A stretch of 64,000 bases of DNA from Bacteroidales bacterium (lineage in GTDB: Bacteria > Bacteroidota > Bacteroidia > Bacteroidales > VadinHA17): the NCBI GenBank assembly GCA_025454815.1, contig JALONR010000019.1, positions 1 through 64,000 on the forward strand, in the 5' to 3' direction. Numbering within the stretch: the first letter of the stretch is position 1; each line of letters begins with the position of its first letter. A program made the position numbers and the translations under genes. The notes under the pieces were generated by a model. The model had not been told where the DNA came from and ran no database searches. It saw only the letters and a list, made by a program, of their open reading frames with translations. Shown piece by piece: positions 52,114 to 59,372 of the stretch.

Positions 52114-53127
52114 ATGAAATTGATTCGCTACAGTGGTAATCCTGTTCTGAGCCCTAATCCTGAAAACGGGTGGGAGGCACTTGTATCTACAAACCCGGGG
52201 GCATGGTATGATGAAAATACAAAGGAAGTGTTTATGCTCTACCGTGCTGCCGGTGATGACGCGGAACACCGTACCTTTTTCGGTCTGGCAGTGAGCAAAG
52301 ACGGATACAACTTCAGGAGACTCTCTGACAAACCGGTGTTCGGTCCCAGCACTGACGGATTTGATGCGGGCTGTGTGGAAGACCCCCGCGTGATAAAGAT
52401 AGAGGAGTGGTTCTATATCACATATGCCAGCCGACCCTTCCCCCCCGGCAGGTACTGGCTCTATGATGAACGCGAATACAAACCACCGACATTCCCCCCG
52501 GAGTTTCCTGCATATCTCCGTAATAATCACACTGCAACAGGTCTCGCAATGACAAGGGACTTCCGGACGTTCATCAGGGCCGGAAGGCTCACCAACGCAT
52601 CAGTTGACAACCGGGATGTCATTCTCTTCCCTGAAAAGATAAAAGGGAAGTACTACATGCTCCACAGACCCATGGATTGGGTTGGAAATAAATACGGAAC
52701 TGAATATCCGGCTATCTGGATCAGTTCTTCAGATGATTTGCTCTGCTTCCCGGACGGCAAAATCCTTTTGAAGGCAAAATACGACTGGGAGATGAAAATA
52801 GGAGGAAACACACCACCGATCCGGACCAGCGAGGGATGGCTTGTAATTTATCATGCTGTAGGGCCCGACAGATATTACAGGCTTGGTGCAATACTTCTTG
52901 ACCTTGATGACCCTTCAGTTGTCCTTCACAGGTCAGCCGACTGGCTTCTACAGCCTGAAGAAGATTACGAGATCAACGGCTACTACAAGGGAGTGGTTTT
53001 CCCCTGTGGCAATGTGATCATCGGTGATACCCTCTTCGTTTATTACGGAGGAGCTGATAAATATGTGGGAGTTGCAACATGTTCACTGACCGGATTGCTG
53101 AAGTACCTGACCACCTGTCCGTCTTAA
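52114..53127 (+). CDS. GH130 family beta-mannoside phosphorylase or hydrolase
   Basis: The 337-residue protein has no signal peptide and should be cytoplasmic. It has five-bladed propeller GH130 features: RYSGNPVLSPNP, VSTNPGAWYDENT.EVFMLYRA, the catalytic-region VEDPRV with D90, NRDVILFPEKIKGKYYMLHRP and VVFPCGN near the C-terminus. GH130 enzymes phosphorolyse or hydrolyse beta-mannosides such as mannosyl-glucose or mannosyl-GlcNAc. The preceding symporter gene, 12 bases upstream, suggests import followed by intracellular cleavage. Confidence 0.92.
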   Translation: MKLIRYSGNPVLSPNPENGWEALVSTNPGAWYDENTKEVFMLYRAAGDDAEHRTFFGLAVSKDGYNFRRLSDKPVFGPSTDGFDAGCVEDPRVIKIEEWFYITYASRPFPPGRYWLYDEREYKPPTFPPEFPAYLRNNHTATGLAMTRDFRTFIRAGRLTNASVDNRDVILFPEKIKGKYYMLHRPMDWVGNKYGTEYPAIWISSSDDLLCFPDGKILLKAKYDWEMKIGGNTPPIRTSEGWLVIYHAVGPDRYYRLGAILLDLDDPSVVLHRSADWLLQPEEDYEINGYYKGVVFPCGNVIIGDTLFVYYGGADKYVGVATCSLTGLLKYLTTCPS

Positions 53128-53217
53128 GCAGCCTGACAGCCACAGAGTCAGGGTATTCAGTTCCGATGGCTTTGCTTTGTTTTTGAGTATAAAAAAAACC
53201 TTTAATCAAATTGGATA

Positions 53218-54543
53218 ATGGAGCTCAAAGGCAGAAGGTCAGACTCTTTAATAAAAACCGCGACCCTGATCGCGCTATTAAGCACCTGTCCATGGTTTCA
53301 GTCAGCCATCGCCGGCCAGGGACTCAGGCTTTTACAAAACCATCCCGACGGTATCTACAGCGAAGGGGATGAAGCCAGGGTTATGCTTGCATGGGACGGG
53401 GAGGGATCGGACTCAGCCAGGGTCCGCTTACTAAGGGACTTCAAGGCAGCCGGGGAGTGGATCATAATCAGAAATGAAGAGGATACTGTTATTCTCTTTT
53501 CAGAGGTTGTATCCGGACCAGCAAGCTATATCCTTGAGGTATATAACAGGGAGGGAGAAACAGCCACAGGTTTAGTGGCTGACCCGGGGAGTTTCATTCC
53601 CGGGACCAGCCGGCCTTCAGACCTCTCCAGGTTCTGGAAGAGGCAGAAGCGAAAGCTCAGGGCCATGCCCCTTGTACCATCAGAAACAAGGATAAAGGTT
53701 GGTGACCCGGGATACGAATGTTTCGATGTTGAACTGAGCTGTCCGGGACCACGGCCTGCCAGGGGATACCTTGCCAGGCCGGTTCACGCGATGAAGGGAT
53801 CACTCCCCATTGTAATCTACCTCCATGCAGCCGGAGTGTACGGCGACTGGTGCCGCTCCAGGCCGGAAATCGCATTAAGATATGCATCCGCAGGAAATGG
53901 AGCCCTGGCTTTCGACCTTAACGCCCATGGAATGCTGAACGGTCAGCCTGATGAGTACTACCGTGACCTTGAGGACAACGAACTCAAAAACTATGCCCTG
54001 AAAGGTCTGGAAAAGAGGGAAGAGGTCTATTTCCTGGGAATGTACCTCAGGCTCCTCAGAACAATAGATTACCTGACGGGCATGCCGGAGTGGGACGGGA
54101 AAAGAATACTCCTTATTGGGGAAAGCCAGGGTGGAGGGCAGGCCCTTGCTGCAGCAGGACTTGATCCAAGAGTAAGTGCGGTGGTAGCCACTGTACCTGC
54201 CATGTGCGACTGGGGCGCGTTCCTCAGGGGAAGCAGGAGCTCCTGGCCCTACCCTTTTGAAACTGGTTATGACCGGGAGAAAATGATGTCTGCACTTCCT
54301 TACTTTGATGTCGCTCACCTCCTCAGGGGATCCCGGGCAACAATTGTTGCCGAAATCGGACTCATTGATATGACCTGCCCTGCCCCGACTGTCTTTGCCG
54401 CCCTGAACCAGGCCATAGGAGAAAAGATAATATACACCCTGCCGTACCGGGGACACCATATGACCCAGCCTGACCGGAATGAACAGTGGCGAAAGGAAGT
54501 GATCATCCCGATCGAAGAATTCATAAGTGACTATCTGAAATGA
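53218..54543 (+). CDS. Exported acetylxylan esterase-like hydrolase (CE7/AXE1)
   Basis: The 441-residue protein has an N-terminal signal (LIKTATLIALLSTCPWFQSAIAG) and a 100-residue beta domain. An alpha/beta hydrolase of AXE1 type follows (LPIVIYLHAAGVYGDW, ALAFDLNAHG). The triad is S303 in GESQGGG, D384 in GLIDMTCPAP and a histidine at 413-414 in RGHHMTQ. CE7 enzymes remove acetyl groups from oligosaccharides. The URO-D-fold gene overlaps its end by four bases. The 90-base gap before it has no clear promoter, so it is probably still in the PUL transcript. Confidence 0.87.
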   Translation: MELKGRRSDSLIKTATLIALLSTCPWFQSAIAGQGLRLLQNHPDGIYSEGDEARVMLAWDGEGSDSARVRLLRDFKAAGEWIIIRNEEDTVILFSEVVSGPASYILEVYNREGETATGLVADPGSFIPGTSRPSDLSRFWKRQKRKLRAMPLVPSETRIKVGDPGYECFDVELSCPGPRPARGYLARPVHAMKGSLPIVIYLHAAGVYGDWCRSRPEIALRYASAGNGALAFDLNAHGMLNGQPDEYYRDLEDNELKNYALKGLEKREEVYFLGMYLRLLRTIDYLTGMPEWDGKRILLIGESQGGGQALAAAGLDPRVSAVVATVPAMCDWGAFLRGSRSSWPYPFETGYDREKMMSALPYFDVAHLLRGSRATIVAEIGLIDMTCPAPTVFAALNQAIGEKIIYTLPYRGHHMTQPDRNEQWRKEVIIPIEEFISDYLK

Positions 54544-55595
54544 AGAAGTTCATACCTGATTATAGGCATTTAGCCAGGGTTCTTGAAAATGAAAGACCCA
54601 ACAGACTTCCTCTTTATGAACATCATATCGATCTTCCGTTTATAACAAAATACCTTGGCAGGGAGATCGCCCTCCAGGGGAACAAACCGGAAGACTACAA
54701 CCACTTTCACCATGAGGTAATAAGCTTCTGGAAAGAGATGACATATGATGCTTTTGACTATGAAGCCGCAATATGCGACATCTATCCTGATCACGGAGCA
54801 ATCATCGGAGGCAGGCCGGGTCCGATACAGACAAGGGCTGACTTCAACAGGTATCCGTTTGATGAGATACCACAAATCTTCTGGAGCACATATGAACCTC
54901 ATCTTGAGGCAATACGGCACGTGCTGCCTCCCGGAATGAAAGCTTACGGAGGTTGCGGATACGGGATCTTTGAATCGGCTCAGGACCTTGTCGGGTTTGA
55001 ACCTCTCTGCATCATGCAATACCTCGACCCCGATCTGTTCAGGGACCTGTTCACCAGGATAGGTGACCTCTATGTTGAGCTGTGGTCAGCAATGGTAGCC
55101 CGTTACAGTGATATCTTCGTCTTTTACAGGATGGGTGATGACCTCGGGTACAAGACTTCAACCATGCTCTCACCCGAAACCATCAGGGAATTCATACTGC
55201 CACAATACCAAAGGGTGATAGACATAGTACATTCATCAGGTAAGAAGTTCCTTCTTCACAGCTGTGGTTGCATATTCGATGTGATGGATGACCTCCTGGC
55301 ACTGGGCATTGATGCCAAACACTCAAACGAAGATCAGATTGCCCCGTTCGATACATGGGCAGAAAAATACAATGACCGGATTGGTCTGCTTGGAGGAATA
55401 GATGTAAATACCCTGTGCCTGAAGTCATATGATGAGATTTACCGGGAGGTTCTGGAGAAAGGGACCCGTTACCGGGAGAAGTGCAAGGGATATGCACTGG
55501 GTTCAGGCAACTCTATACCAGGATATGTGCCGGTGGAAGGATTTGCTGCAATGATTGATGCAGCAAGGGAGATTAGATTAAATGAAAGCGGTTAG
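54540..55595 (+). CDS. URO-D-fold methyltransferase-like protein
   Basis: The 351-residue cytoplasmic protein belongs to the uroporphyrinogen decarboxylase/MtaA-CmuA superfamily. FLLHSCGCIFDVMDDLLALG (H240, C242, C244) is the H-x-C metal-binding block of the methyltransferase branch, and YRMGDDLGYKTSTMLSPE and GYVPVEG also fit. True HemE residues are not evident, so haem synthesis is unlikely. Coupled translation (ATGA overlap) with a CE7 esterase in a PUL suggests a job on a glycan-derived compound, possibly methyl transfer. No corrinoid protein gene is beside it. Substrate unknown. Confidence 0.82.
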   Translation: MKKFIPDYRHLARVLENERPNRLPLYEHHIDLPFITKYLGREIALQGNKPEDYNHFHHEVISFWKEMTYDAFDYEAAICDIYPDHGAIIGGRPGPIQTRADFNRYPFDEIPQIFWSTYEPHLEAIRHVLPPGMKAYGGCGYGIFESAQDLVGFEPLCIMQYLDPDLFRDLFTRIGDLYVELWSAMVARYSDIFVFYRMGDDLGYKTSTMLSPETIREFILPQYQRVIDIVHSSGKKFLLHSCGCIFDVMDDLLALGIDAKHSNEDQIAPFDTWAEKYNDRIGLLGGIDVNTLCLKSYDEIYREVLEKGTRYREKCKGYALGSGNSIPGYVPVEGFAAMIDAAREIRLNESG

Positions 55596-55694
55596 AGAAT
55601 CAGAATACAACATTCTTCGGGTATAAGAGAGGCAGATACACCGTCATGAAAATCCGTACCCTGTAAAAAAGGATTATTATTTCTGCCACCTCAT

Positions 55695-56093
55695 TCAGTA
55701 CCAGCTCTGAACAAGAACTTTCCTGTCATTCTGATATTCACATACCCGGTAGAATACCGATGAATCATTTTCAATCTGATACATCCAGTAACCGTAGATT
55801 CCGGGGGTGACATACTTCCGGCGGAGATATAGCCTTTCGCCCTCCTGAAACCTGCACTCACGGCTGTAGGCTGATATCTTTCCGAAAGTGCTGTCGCGTG
55901 AGGTCTTGATCCATATAAGGTGAGGATCTCCAAACCGTGCCGGTGCCGTATGCCTGAAATCCTGGTAGTCGCCAATGTACATACGGGTAACATAAAGGCG
56001 GTCCTCCTCGGGTTCAGTGGATGCCCTGTTCGATGTGCCGCACGCAGCCAGAAGAAATAATAATGCCGGTAAAAACAATGCCCTGACTCTCAT
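55695..56093 (-). CDS. Hypothetical lipoprotein (132 residues)
   Basis: The product has a lipoprotein signal MRVRALFLPALLFLLAAC with acceptor C18. A short polar domain follows (VTRMYIGDYQDFRHTAPARFGDP, GIYGYWMYQIENDSS..FYRVCEYQNDRKVLVQSW). I recognise no family. It is convergent with the PUL's last gene and so marks the right boundary of the locus. Confidence 0.68.
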   Translation of the reverse strand: MRVRALFLPALLFLLAACGTSNRASTEPEEDRLYVTRMYIGDYQDFRHTAPARFGDPHLIWIKTSRDSTFGKISAYSRECRFQEGERLYLRRKYVTPGIYGYWMYQIENDSSVFYRVCEYQNDRKVLVQSWY

Positions 56094-56429
56094 TTGTGTC
56101 TCTCTTTTATTCAGAATTTTGTCTGTTCAGTTCTGCCAGCGGGGGTAATCCGGGGGTCATTTTTGTGCGCTTGACCCTGGCTGCCTCCGGAGTTAATCCG
56201 GGGTTTGCCTGTGCGGGTTGTACCACGGAAGACTTCGGCAGATCCGGAGCCTGCTTTTAAGCAGAGTAGAAAAGATACTTGTAGGTATATCCGTGTTCAT
56301 TAAGCCACCAGCGCAACGCCTTGGCAATTTTCCTCCGTCTCAGGAGCACCTTCCCGGTTACATCCGATGAGATCTGATAGTAGGTCTTCATAGCTATTCC
56401 AGTTACCGTTTGATTTTACGTACCACTGT
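56094..56429. other. Intergenic stretch with a possible small gene
   Basis: About 340 bases lie between the lipoprotein gene and the next minus-strand gene. Apart from the 44-codon frame at 56257-56391 I see no gene, RNA or clear terminator. Confidence 0.4.
56257..56391 (-). CDS. Possible small basic protein (44 residues)
   Basis: A frame from ATG 56391 to TAA 56257 reads MKTYYQISSDVTGKVLL, then a basic RRRKIAKALRWW, and ends KYLFYSA. The mix of aromatic and basic residues looks protein-like rather than random, but no family or promoter supports it. Confidence 0.3.
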   Translation of the reverse strand: MKTYYQISSDVTGKVLLRRRKIAKALRWWLNEHGYTYKYLFYSA

Positions 56430-56891
56430 TCAGTCTGGCTGGTTTTGAATTTTTCTTCCGGCTGTATCCAGCCCGCGTTCCCTTTTCCTGCTATGGAAAT
56501 ATGTCAGCCCGTTCATCTCCTTCATGTCAATGACAACAAGGCCGCTTCCCTCAAGCAGCGCCGACACACGGTCCCTGCTGAGCTGACGGTGCCTCCCTGC
56601 GGAAAAGTGCCCCTCCTGTGCAAAGCACCCGACGAAACTCGTTTCAGGGGGAAGCAACCAGACAAGTGAACTGACGAACATCTCCAGGTGCTTGATCAGG
56701 TCAAGTCTCCTGCGACTTATAAGTGTCCTTGCACGACGCAGATCCAAACGACCGTAATCGGCTCCCTCATGTGATGAAAGGATAACCAGTCCCGGCTCTC
56801 CCGTCAGTCCGGAACTCCTCATATAACGGAAAAAGCTGAACCCGCAGAGTACTATCATTTTCACTATCCTGAAAAGAGCCGTCGATTTCAT
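56430..56891 (-). CDS. Conserved-looking hypothetical protein (153 residues)
   Basis: The product begins MKSTALFRIVKMIVLCGFSFF and lacks a clear signal or domain. Near its end, ALLEGSGLVVIDMKEMNGLTYFHSRK looks like the last strands of a Rossmann or methyltransferase-like fold, which would make this a small or truncated member. The basic stretch DLRRARTLISRRRLDLIKHLEMF is helical. I cannot assign a function. Confidence 0.5.
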   Translation of the reverse strand: MKSTALFRIVKMIVLCGFSFFRYMRSSGLTGEPGLVILSSHEGADYGRLDLRRARTLISRRRLDLIKHLEMFVSSLVWLLPPETSFVGCFAQEGHFSAGRHRQLSRDRVSALLEGSGLVVIDMKEMNGLTYFHSRKRERGLDTAGRKIQNQPD

Positions 56892-57150
56892 TGCCTGAAG
56901 GTCTGGTATTCAATTCAAATTTACTCCGGCAATGCTCTCAAAACAAATCCTATGAGCCCATTTTACGGACATCTCAGGCCAACCCGAAAGGCTTCGTCAA
57001 GTAGTTCTGAGGGTTCACTTCCACAAACGGCTGACTCATAACCCAAACATGGACATTAGTCAAAAACGACAGGCTTTTGACCAAAGCCGGTAAAGGGTTG
57101 ACTAAAATTTAGATTATCCCGGCCCGACAGGCCAGGCAACAGCCCGGTTC
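56892..57150. other. Intergenic, nothing recognised
   Basis: About 260 bases between two minus-strand genes contain no long frame, no tRNA-like fold and no obvious promoter box. They serve as downstream sequence of the SiaC-like gene and leader of the 56430 gene. Confidence 0.4.
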
Positions 57151-57612
57151 CTAAAAGAGTACCAGTGCGTCGCGGATGACTTTTGACCTGTCATCGGTGG
57201 CGTAGAGTTTGAGGCTCACCTCCGGTATTGAATCCTGGAGTATGTCTGTTATCGGGTTGAATGATTCGCGCAGGTCATCTGACAACTTCAGGTCATCATA
57301 TTCCTCAAGGGGTATATAAATATGGACCATCAGCCTGTAATCCGGGTTGTTTATCCGCGTGAGGGCTTTCATTATCTTCGATATCCACAGGGATGATGAG
57401 GTATTGAAATACTCAACGTTCAGTCTGAGGTTTGTCACCGGCTGCGGCTGAATGACATAATCACCTACCCATTTGAGAACCGGTTCATAAATCCTGGTAG
57501 CGTTTTCAGGCAAAGACCTGCCGGTAAGTGAAAGCTCTCCGCTGCTGTATCTGAGTTCTATCTGCGGCGTCTTCGGAGTCCTCTCGATGATTAAGTCAGT
57601 CAGTTTTTCCAT
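57151..57612 (-). CDS. SiaC-like regulatory phosphoprotein (DUF1987)
   Basis: The 153-residue cytoplasmic protein starts MEKLTDLIIERTPKTPQIELRYSSGELSLTGRSLPENA. It contains EPVLKWVGDY and LRLNVEYFNTSSSLWISKIMKAL, the core of the SiaC/DUF1987 family. The conserved serine or threonine in FNTSSS is the kinase target in the Pseudomonas SiaC system, which I use only as family knowledge. No SiaB kinase or SiaA phosphatase adjoins it here. The ATG at 57612 was preferred over one at 57663, which would add an unlike leader. Confidence 0.8.
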   Translation of the reverse strand: MEKLTDLIIERTPKTPQIELRYSSGELSLTGRSLPENATRIYEPVLKWVGDYVIQPQPVTNLRLNVEYFNTSSSLWISKIMKALTRINNPDYRLMVHIYIPLEEYDDLKLSDDLRESFNPITDILQDSIPEVSLKLYATDDRSKVIRDALVLF

Positions 57613-57809
57613 TATTTTAGTTCTTCCCGGTCTAAAGAATAATTCCCTCAAGGTAATTAACACATTTCAAAATTAGGCTATAGCAACCTCAACTCATAAC
57701 CCTTAATCAAAAACTAATGTACGGTCATCAACTTATACGCCTGTTCGTCAATGAAACATGGGAAAAGCCCTTTGCCCACGGTCACTTGAGGCTGCGTACA
57801 CTATATTAA

Positions 57810-58445
57810 TCACATATCAGGGAACGCCCGGGTATAGTCTGCAATGGAACGTCTTATTACCTCCTGAGCCTCACGGGTGTCATATATATCGGCTATGGTC
57901 ACCCTCCTTTTCTCTCCCGGAAGGTCCTTGTATGTGAGGAAATAGTGCCTCAGTCTTTCAATTGCTATCTGCGGACAGTCCATGATATCGGAATATTCGC
58001 CGTACACTGCATCGTTATAGAGCACCGCGATGATCTTGTCATCAGCCTCATTGCCGTCGATCATCCTGAAGCCTCCGATAGGTCTTGCCAGTACAAGGAT
58101 ATCTCCGTGTGTGATGTCCTTTTCAGTGAGGATACATATATCCATCGCATCACCGTCGCCCTTTATTCCCGTAAGCCCGGTCTTCTCCATGGTTCTTTCA
58201 GCTACGGCAGTCCCGGTGAGGGTCCGGGGAATGAATCCGTAGAGGGCAGGCACAACATTGGAATAACGTTGCGGCCTGTCAAGCCTCAGGTATCCGGATA
58301 TCTTGTCCATCTCGTATTTGACGGTGTCAGTCGGGACCATTTCAACGTAGGTCATAATGATTTCTGGTGCCTGGATTCCTATGTCAATCCCGTGCCAGGG
58401 GTGCGACCTGAACCGGCAGCAATCGGTTGCTTTCTTCTTGTTCAT
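57810..58445 (-). CDS. ppa: Inorganic pyrophosphatase (family I)
   Basis: This soluble metal-dependent enzyme hydrolyses pyrophosphate to phosphate. The ATG at 58445 gives 211 residues (MNKKKATDCCRFRSHPWHGI). Active-site segments include YEMDKISGYLRLDRPQ, YGFIPRTL, GDGDAMDICILTE, GGFRMIDGNEADDKI and the helix LRHYFLTYKDLPGE. The signature normally reads D-x-D-P/E-x-D, and here the fourth position is alanine, a mild divergence. It follows the deacetylase gene by 28 bases. Confidence 0.92.
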   Translation of the reverse strand: MNKKKATDCCRFRSHPWHGIDIGIQAPEIIMTYVEMVPTDTVKYEMDKISGYLRLDRPQRYSNVVPALYGFIPRTLTGTAVAERTMEKTGLTGIKGDGDAMDICILTEKDITHGDILVLARPIGGFRMIDGNEADDKIIAVLYNDAVYGEYSDIMDCPQIAIERLRHYFLTYKDLPGEKRRVTIADIYDTREAQEVIRRSIADYTRAFPDM

Positions 58446-58473
58446 ATTGATTCGGGGGTTAGTCTTCGGTTTC

Positions 58474-59277
58474 TCAATCAATTCCAAGGTAACTTCCAAT
58501 GAGGCCCTGTTCGGTATCATCCAGCAGCGGCAGGCTGGGTAGCCTGAAGAGATCAGCTGACGGAGTTCCGGTTACGTTTCGCTCGGATGTCCGGATAAAA
58601 CGGTAGCCGTGGCGCTTCGCCGCCGCAATGATTTCCGCATCTCCTGCCCCGTCGCCGAAAGGAAGGGCGAGGGCTTCAACCGTTCCGTATGTGTGTCTTT
58701 CTATCAGTATCTTTGAACCGCCAAGCTCCTCATCGAGGTAGGCGGCGAAGGCCTCTCCGCCACCGAGCGCCTGCTTAATGGTCATGAGAAAAGGATGAGA
58801 CATGGTATGTGATCCGAAGGTGAAAGGCCTGATCCCTCCGTCCCTTGTATAACTGCTCATCATATTCACCTCATCCCATGACAAAAAGGAATCCATGCCG
58901 ATTTTGGATGCCCACAGAAAGAAAGTTGCCTTCATCCTGTATTCTTTAAGCAGGGGGACGGCCATTGTATACCAGGAATGATCACCGTCATCAAAAGTAA
59001 TTATTGCCGCGTGGGTGGTCAGTTCAGTCTCCCCGGAGACAATGCCGGCAAGATCACTGAAGCTGATGACCTTTATGTTGTTTTCGCGGAGATAGATTAG
59101 ATCCCTTTCAAACATCTCCATGCTTCGCTCATACAGATTGCCGGCCTCGCCGGCAGTGATCCTGTGGTACATCAGTATCACTACCCGCGGATTATCCACC
59201 GGTTCAGGAACAGGTATCCTTGAGCATCCTGCAACCAGTGCTGCAGCCAGCAGGATCAGGAGAATATTTCGCGGCAT
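58474..59277 (-). CDS. Polysaccharide deacetylase family lipoprotein
   Basis: The 267-residue product starts with a lipoprotein signal (MPRNILLILLAAALVAGC, acceptor C18). The NodB-type domain has VVILMYHRI, the metal-binding TFDDGDHSW, KATFFLWASKIG and FTFGSHTMSHPFL, with the HxxxH metal motif. It should remove N- or O-acetyl groups from a surface or envelope glycan. The ATG at 59277 is chosen because it starts the signal. It lies between uvrB and ppa on the same strand. Confidence 0.87.
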   Translation of the reverse strand: MPRNILLILLAAALVAGCSRIPVPEPVDNPRVVILMYHRITAGEAGNLYERSMEMFERDLIYLRENNIKVISFSDLAGIVSGETELTTHAAIITFDDGDHSWYTMAVPLLKEYRMKATFFLWASKIGMDSFLSWDEVNMMSSYTRDGGIRPFTFGSHTMSHPFLMTIKQALGGGEAFAAYLDEELGGSKILIERHTYGTVEALALPFGDGAGDAEIIAAAKRHGYRFIRTSERNVTGTPSADLFRLPSLPLLDDTEQGLIGSYLGID

Positions 59278-59372
59278 ATAATATATTGTATAAGGCTCTG
59301 TCTTGCCAGGTTTCAACAACTTTTATGTATTTCAAACGGAGGAAGTACCCCTTTCGTGCACTGACCGGTCAG

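Noticed and set aside
54540-55595. Assignment as HemE (haem synthesis)
   Set aside because: The H-x-C metal block and the PUL context point to the methyltransferase branch, and no other haem gene is nearby.
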